Shown: one piece after another, positions 60,001-61,545 of the stretch
How positions within the stretch are numbered: the stretch's first letter is position 1
Layout of the letters: the number at the start of each line of letters is the position of its first letter
Assembly: GCA_001421185.1 (NCBI GenBank)
Contig: LJKK01000004.1
Location: 1-61,545 of the forward strand
Source of the DNA: Methanomassiliicoccales archaeon RumEn M1
GTDB taxonomy: Archaea > Thermoplasmatota > Thermoplasmata > Methanomassiliicoccales > Methanomassiliicoccaceae
Length of the DNA: 61,545 bases
Reading direction: 5' to 3'
Notes under the pieces: generated by a model
What the model saw: only the letters and a program-made list of their open reading frames with translations
The model's database searches: none
Told to the model about the DNA's origin: nothing
Made by a program: the position numbers and the translations under genes

Positions 60001-61545
60001 TTGATTCCTACATGCGCGCCGCCGAGCTCGAGGAGGACGACGCGGCCCTGTGGATGCGCATCGGCATCGTGCAGGCCAAGATGGGCAAGGTGGAGGAAGC
60101 GGTCCGCTCGCTGGGCCGCTCCATCAAGCTGGACAGCACCAATAACCGCGCGTGGCTGAACCAGGCCGCCCTGCTGGAGAAGCTGGGCGAGGACGAGGAG
60201 GCCCTCCGCTGCTTCGACACCGTGCTGGCCAACGAGCCCAAGGACAAGTTCGCCTGGAGCGGCAAGGGCCGCATCCTGATGCGCATGGACAAGCTCGACC
60301 AGGCCAAGCGGGCGCTCGATCGGGCGCTGGAGCTCGACCCCGCCCTGCCTTCGGCCCAGGAGAGCATGGCCGCGCTGTCCCAGAAGCTCAAGGAGAGGGA
60401 CATAAGCATCTATGCGGCCAAGGTGCTGGAGTTCGAATATCGCCAGAACCGCAGGGTGACGAGGGAGGAGGCGTTCAAGGAATGCGGCCTGCCCTTCTCA
60501 TCCCTGGACGCCGTGACCACGTACCTGCAGGCCAAGGAACCGATCGACATCGATTCCATGGACGACGAGACGTTCCAGGCATACGAGGAGCTGTCCCGGG
60601 ACGTGCTGCTCGCCACCCTCGGCAATCCTAACTATACCAGGCAGGGACTGCGCCTGGCCGAGACCTTCATGTGCATGCCCGACCGCGACGTGGGGCGCGC
60701 CAAGAAGGTCCTGGCCTACATCGAGAAGGTCAACGGCATGGACTTTCCCGAGGAGCGTCCGGACAAGCGGACGGAGAAGCTACTCCGGGCGGCCATGGCG
60801 CTGCCCTCCGGAAGCCGCTCCACCCTCGCCCTCATGGAGAACCTGGGCATCGGGCTGTACACCGCCCGCCGCCTGGTCAGCATGATGAACGCGGTCGAGG
60901 CTCCCGTCATCAGATCGAAGCCGTCGCCGCCCCCCCGTGCACAGGCGAGGGAAGCCGTCCCCGAGATGGACGAGCCCCCGGCAGAGACACCAGCGGAACG
61001 AACGTCGTGGGCTCCGACCCGCAAGATGGAGAATGAAGAGATGGGACTTTTCAGAAACCGAAGGAAGGCCGAGGCCGCTCCGCCCCAGGTGGACCGCTCC
61101 AAGGCCATCACCGTGAAGTACTATCCCAACACGGACAAGTACAACCGACGCAACTGCATCTTCCACGGCGAACCGGCCGTGACGGTGTGCCCCAACTGCG
61201 GCACCCTCTTCTGCATGGAGTGCACCAAGGTGCTCGAGTGCCCCCGATGCCACACGCCCCTGAGCTTCGTCGACGGGTCGAAGGCCGAGGTGGACGATTC
61301 GGACGTCATCGAGACCGAGGAGCAGCGCCTTGCCATCCAGAAGAGATGGGCGCAGAAGCGCTTGGCCGACGCTGAGAAGACCGACACCCGGGCCAAGGCG
61401 AGGTCCCGGCCCACCAACCGCGACGCCATGTCGGAGCGCGCCATCAGGATCGCGGAGCAGGTCATGAAGCCCGACCGCCCGGCCGAACCGACCATACAGA
61501 CATTCCAGTCCGCTTCGGCCGAGCCGGCCCCGCAGCCGGCGCCCA
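57066..61545 (+). CDS. Giant TPR-repeat protein with C-terminal zinc-binding domain (partial, runs off the window)
   Basis: One frame stays open from ATG 57066 to the end of the window, about 1493 residues, with no stop. From about residue 60 to 1120 it is built of tandem tetratricopeptide repeats of about 34 residues (for example AVASFDKALALGPKDVDLL and KALDRALEIDPQNGEVW), roughly 30 in number. A helical region and Pro-rich linker follow. Then comes a Cys/His cluster (NCIFHGEPAVTVCPNCGTLFCMECTKVLECPRC), which suggests a B-box/RING-like or double zinc-ribbon domain. The start has an AGGTGA site; ATG 57039 is an alternative. A large protein-interaction scaffold is expected. Confidence 0.8.
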   Translation, partial: MGFLESLRDRELRGLYKAIRLVENAELRLARGTGQNVRDDLEKAREILFADLQRRSPHSRDFADALVHLSMVQLKTGNVHQAMKAADRALELQDRYPPAMAARADALAAWDQLSDALTMLDGAIELRPSEKSFHLKRASVLEKSGRLPEAIQSLRRAEELDPSDIDVIDMLIEKDDAYRWTLRKAEVFLQTRRFDEAVAALDEVIVQGSRNIDVLLVKGRIMLEAERWEDASTVYDSALAIEPESYDANLGKARALRGSGQAEPSVKYYKEALRADVERKETWLEVGAVLESLERLEEAAKVYEQAVSLDPKDLSAAKGHLRVLSALSRWSEAADAAKVVISITPDLPAYKEHVSALLKAGRPRDAMDAVAVALTKFPRESDLMIMRRDATIALGLMDDTVKECEALLEQRPNDGETLYALGVAYNKAMRFQEALKVLERALKSHDDRLATLIAIKESYKGLEKDRDVLATAERILELDPKNTVAMVDMGVALDRLGRKDEAVKVYQDVLREEPANQDAFRDLTMVLYSQKKYEEALNKAISGTQLFPQEPEFWSIKGDALYAMGRFAEAAEALARAISLDPANRLLWWSRGLALVSDDRPQEAVVSYEQALKLDPNDFNIWTSMGVALVLQERYSMAIEAFEQVIRLDPKNRYAHVQRGKALLRVGLYSEAVASFDKALALGPKDVDLLESKMAALKGMGKYEEMISVADQVLRLDPRNKRAFMEKAAAFREIGLNDDAIRAYDRVLDDEPRDIETLERKKDVLIAKGDHEGTVAVCDLLLQIDPLSKDAHVDRGDALSALGRTDEAATEYQYALRTDPSDRAVLNRLGLALMQLEQYSQAAQAFDQGWKLDPSDLIMLDNKGRALLMGRDPDGALKAFDQAVQGDPSNASFHMDRGRALATQGRYGEATKALDRALEIDPQNGEVWKYKGNVHFKTGDKVKAVECYQRALELGAVTATLLRSKGRAEEELGRSEEAFDSYMRAAELEEDDAALWMRIGIVQAKMGKVEEAVRSLGRSIKLDSTNNRAWLNQAALLEKLGEDEEALRCFDTVLANEPKDKFAWSGKGRILMRMDKLDQAKRALDRALELDPALPSAQESMAALSQKLKERDISIYAAKVLEFEYRQNRRVTREEAFKECGLPFSSLDAVTTYLQAKEPIDIDSMDDETFQAYEELSRDVLLATLGNPNYTRQGLRLAETFMCMPDRDVGRAKKVLAYIEKVNGMDFPEERPDKRTEKLLRAAMALPSGSRSTLALMENLGIGLYTARRLVSMMNAVEAPVIRSKPSPPPRAQAREAVPEMDEPPAETPAERTSWAPTRKMENEEMGLFRNRRKAEAAPPQVDRSKAITVKYYPNTDKYNRRNCIFHGEPAVTVCPNCGTLFCMECTKVLECPRCHTPLSFVDGSKAEVDDSDVIETEEQRLAIQKRWAQKRLADAEKTDTRAKARSRPTNRDAMSERAIRIAEQVMKPDRPAEPTIQTFQSASAEPAPQPAP

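Noticed and set aside
1-61545. CRISPR array
   Set aside because: I saw no series of regularly spaced identical repeats anywhere in the window.

Overview
This 61.5 kb window is archaeal chromosome, high in GC. The best fit is a methylotrophic methanogen of the order Methanomassiliicoccales (Thermoplasmata). The evidence is a methanol:corrinoid methyltransferase pair (mtaC-mtaB) facing a RamA-type reductive activator, RadA and RadB, the L44e/S27e/aIF2-alpha/Nop10 operon, the archaeal isopentenyl-phosphate-kinase route to isoprenoids, geranylgeranylglyceryl-phosphate synthase, archaeosine synthase, a 5S rRNA gene standing alone, an intron-containing tRNA-Tyr, and many genes that start directly at the expected transcription start (leaderless). 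No canonical methyl-coenzyme M reductase genes fall in the window, so the order is an inference from the gene set.

Layout. 1-7.7 kb: a PAS/receiver signalling protein entering from the left, a PaaK-like ligase, an ether-lipid pair (UbiA prenyltransferase and GGGP synthase), a DUF1638 protein and a site-2 protease. 7.7-11.6 kb: TrmG10, RadA, a small membrane protein and the CCA-adding enzyme. 11.6-17.1 kb: the methanol module, with a structured leader, mtaC, mtaB, and a convergent operon of a G3E GTPase, a His-tailed small protein and ramA. 17.1-30.7 kb: mostly housekeeping genes, including 5'-deoxyadenosine deaminase, tRNA-Tyr, the ribosomal/translation operon, rpiA-arfB-zinc ribbon, dph6, CBS-domain proteins, and ADP-forming acyl-CoA synthetase with a DRTGG-domain partner. 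30.7-40.2 kb is the most accessory part: flavodoxin, small unknowns, a CPBP protease, an integrase remnant beside tRNA-Pro, a secreted transglutaminase-like protein, a Bud32-Ham1-epimerase operon, and a repeat surface protein broken by two in-frame stops. 40.2-47 kb: XPD helicase, an MFS transporter, RadB, and an isoprenoid operon (IPK, type 2 IDI, prenyl synthase). 47-61.5 kb: zinc-ribbon protein, 5S rRNA, DUF92, pyrBI, a regulated TusA/DsrE-family sulfur-relay cassette, archaeosine synthase, tRNA-Gly, and a giant TPR/zinc-ribbon protein running off the right end.

How genes work together. MtaB and MtaC move the methyl group of methanol onto a corrinoid. RamA keeps the corrinoid active. The GTPase and His-tailed protein beside RamA look like a metal or cofactor delivery pair. 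TusA and four DsrE-fold proteins form a compact sulfur-transfer set, with its own winged-helix regulator and an operator-like dyad at the predicted start site.

Sequence quality. At least five conserved genes (PAS protein, UbiA, mtaB, a metallo-hydrolase, aIF2-alpha) are intact except for one-base indels. Four of the five can be repaired by restoring one base in a TGGCC context. This suggests residual consensus errors, so several 'broken' genes here are probably intact in the cell.
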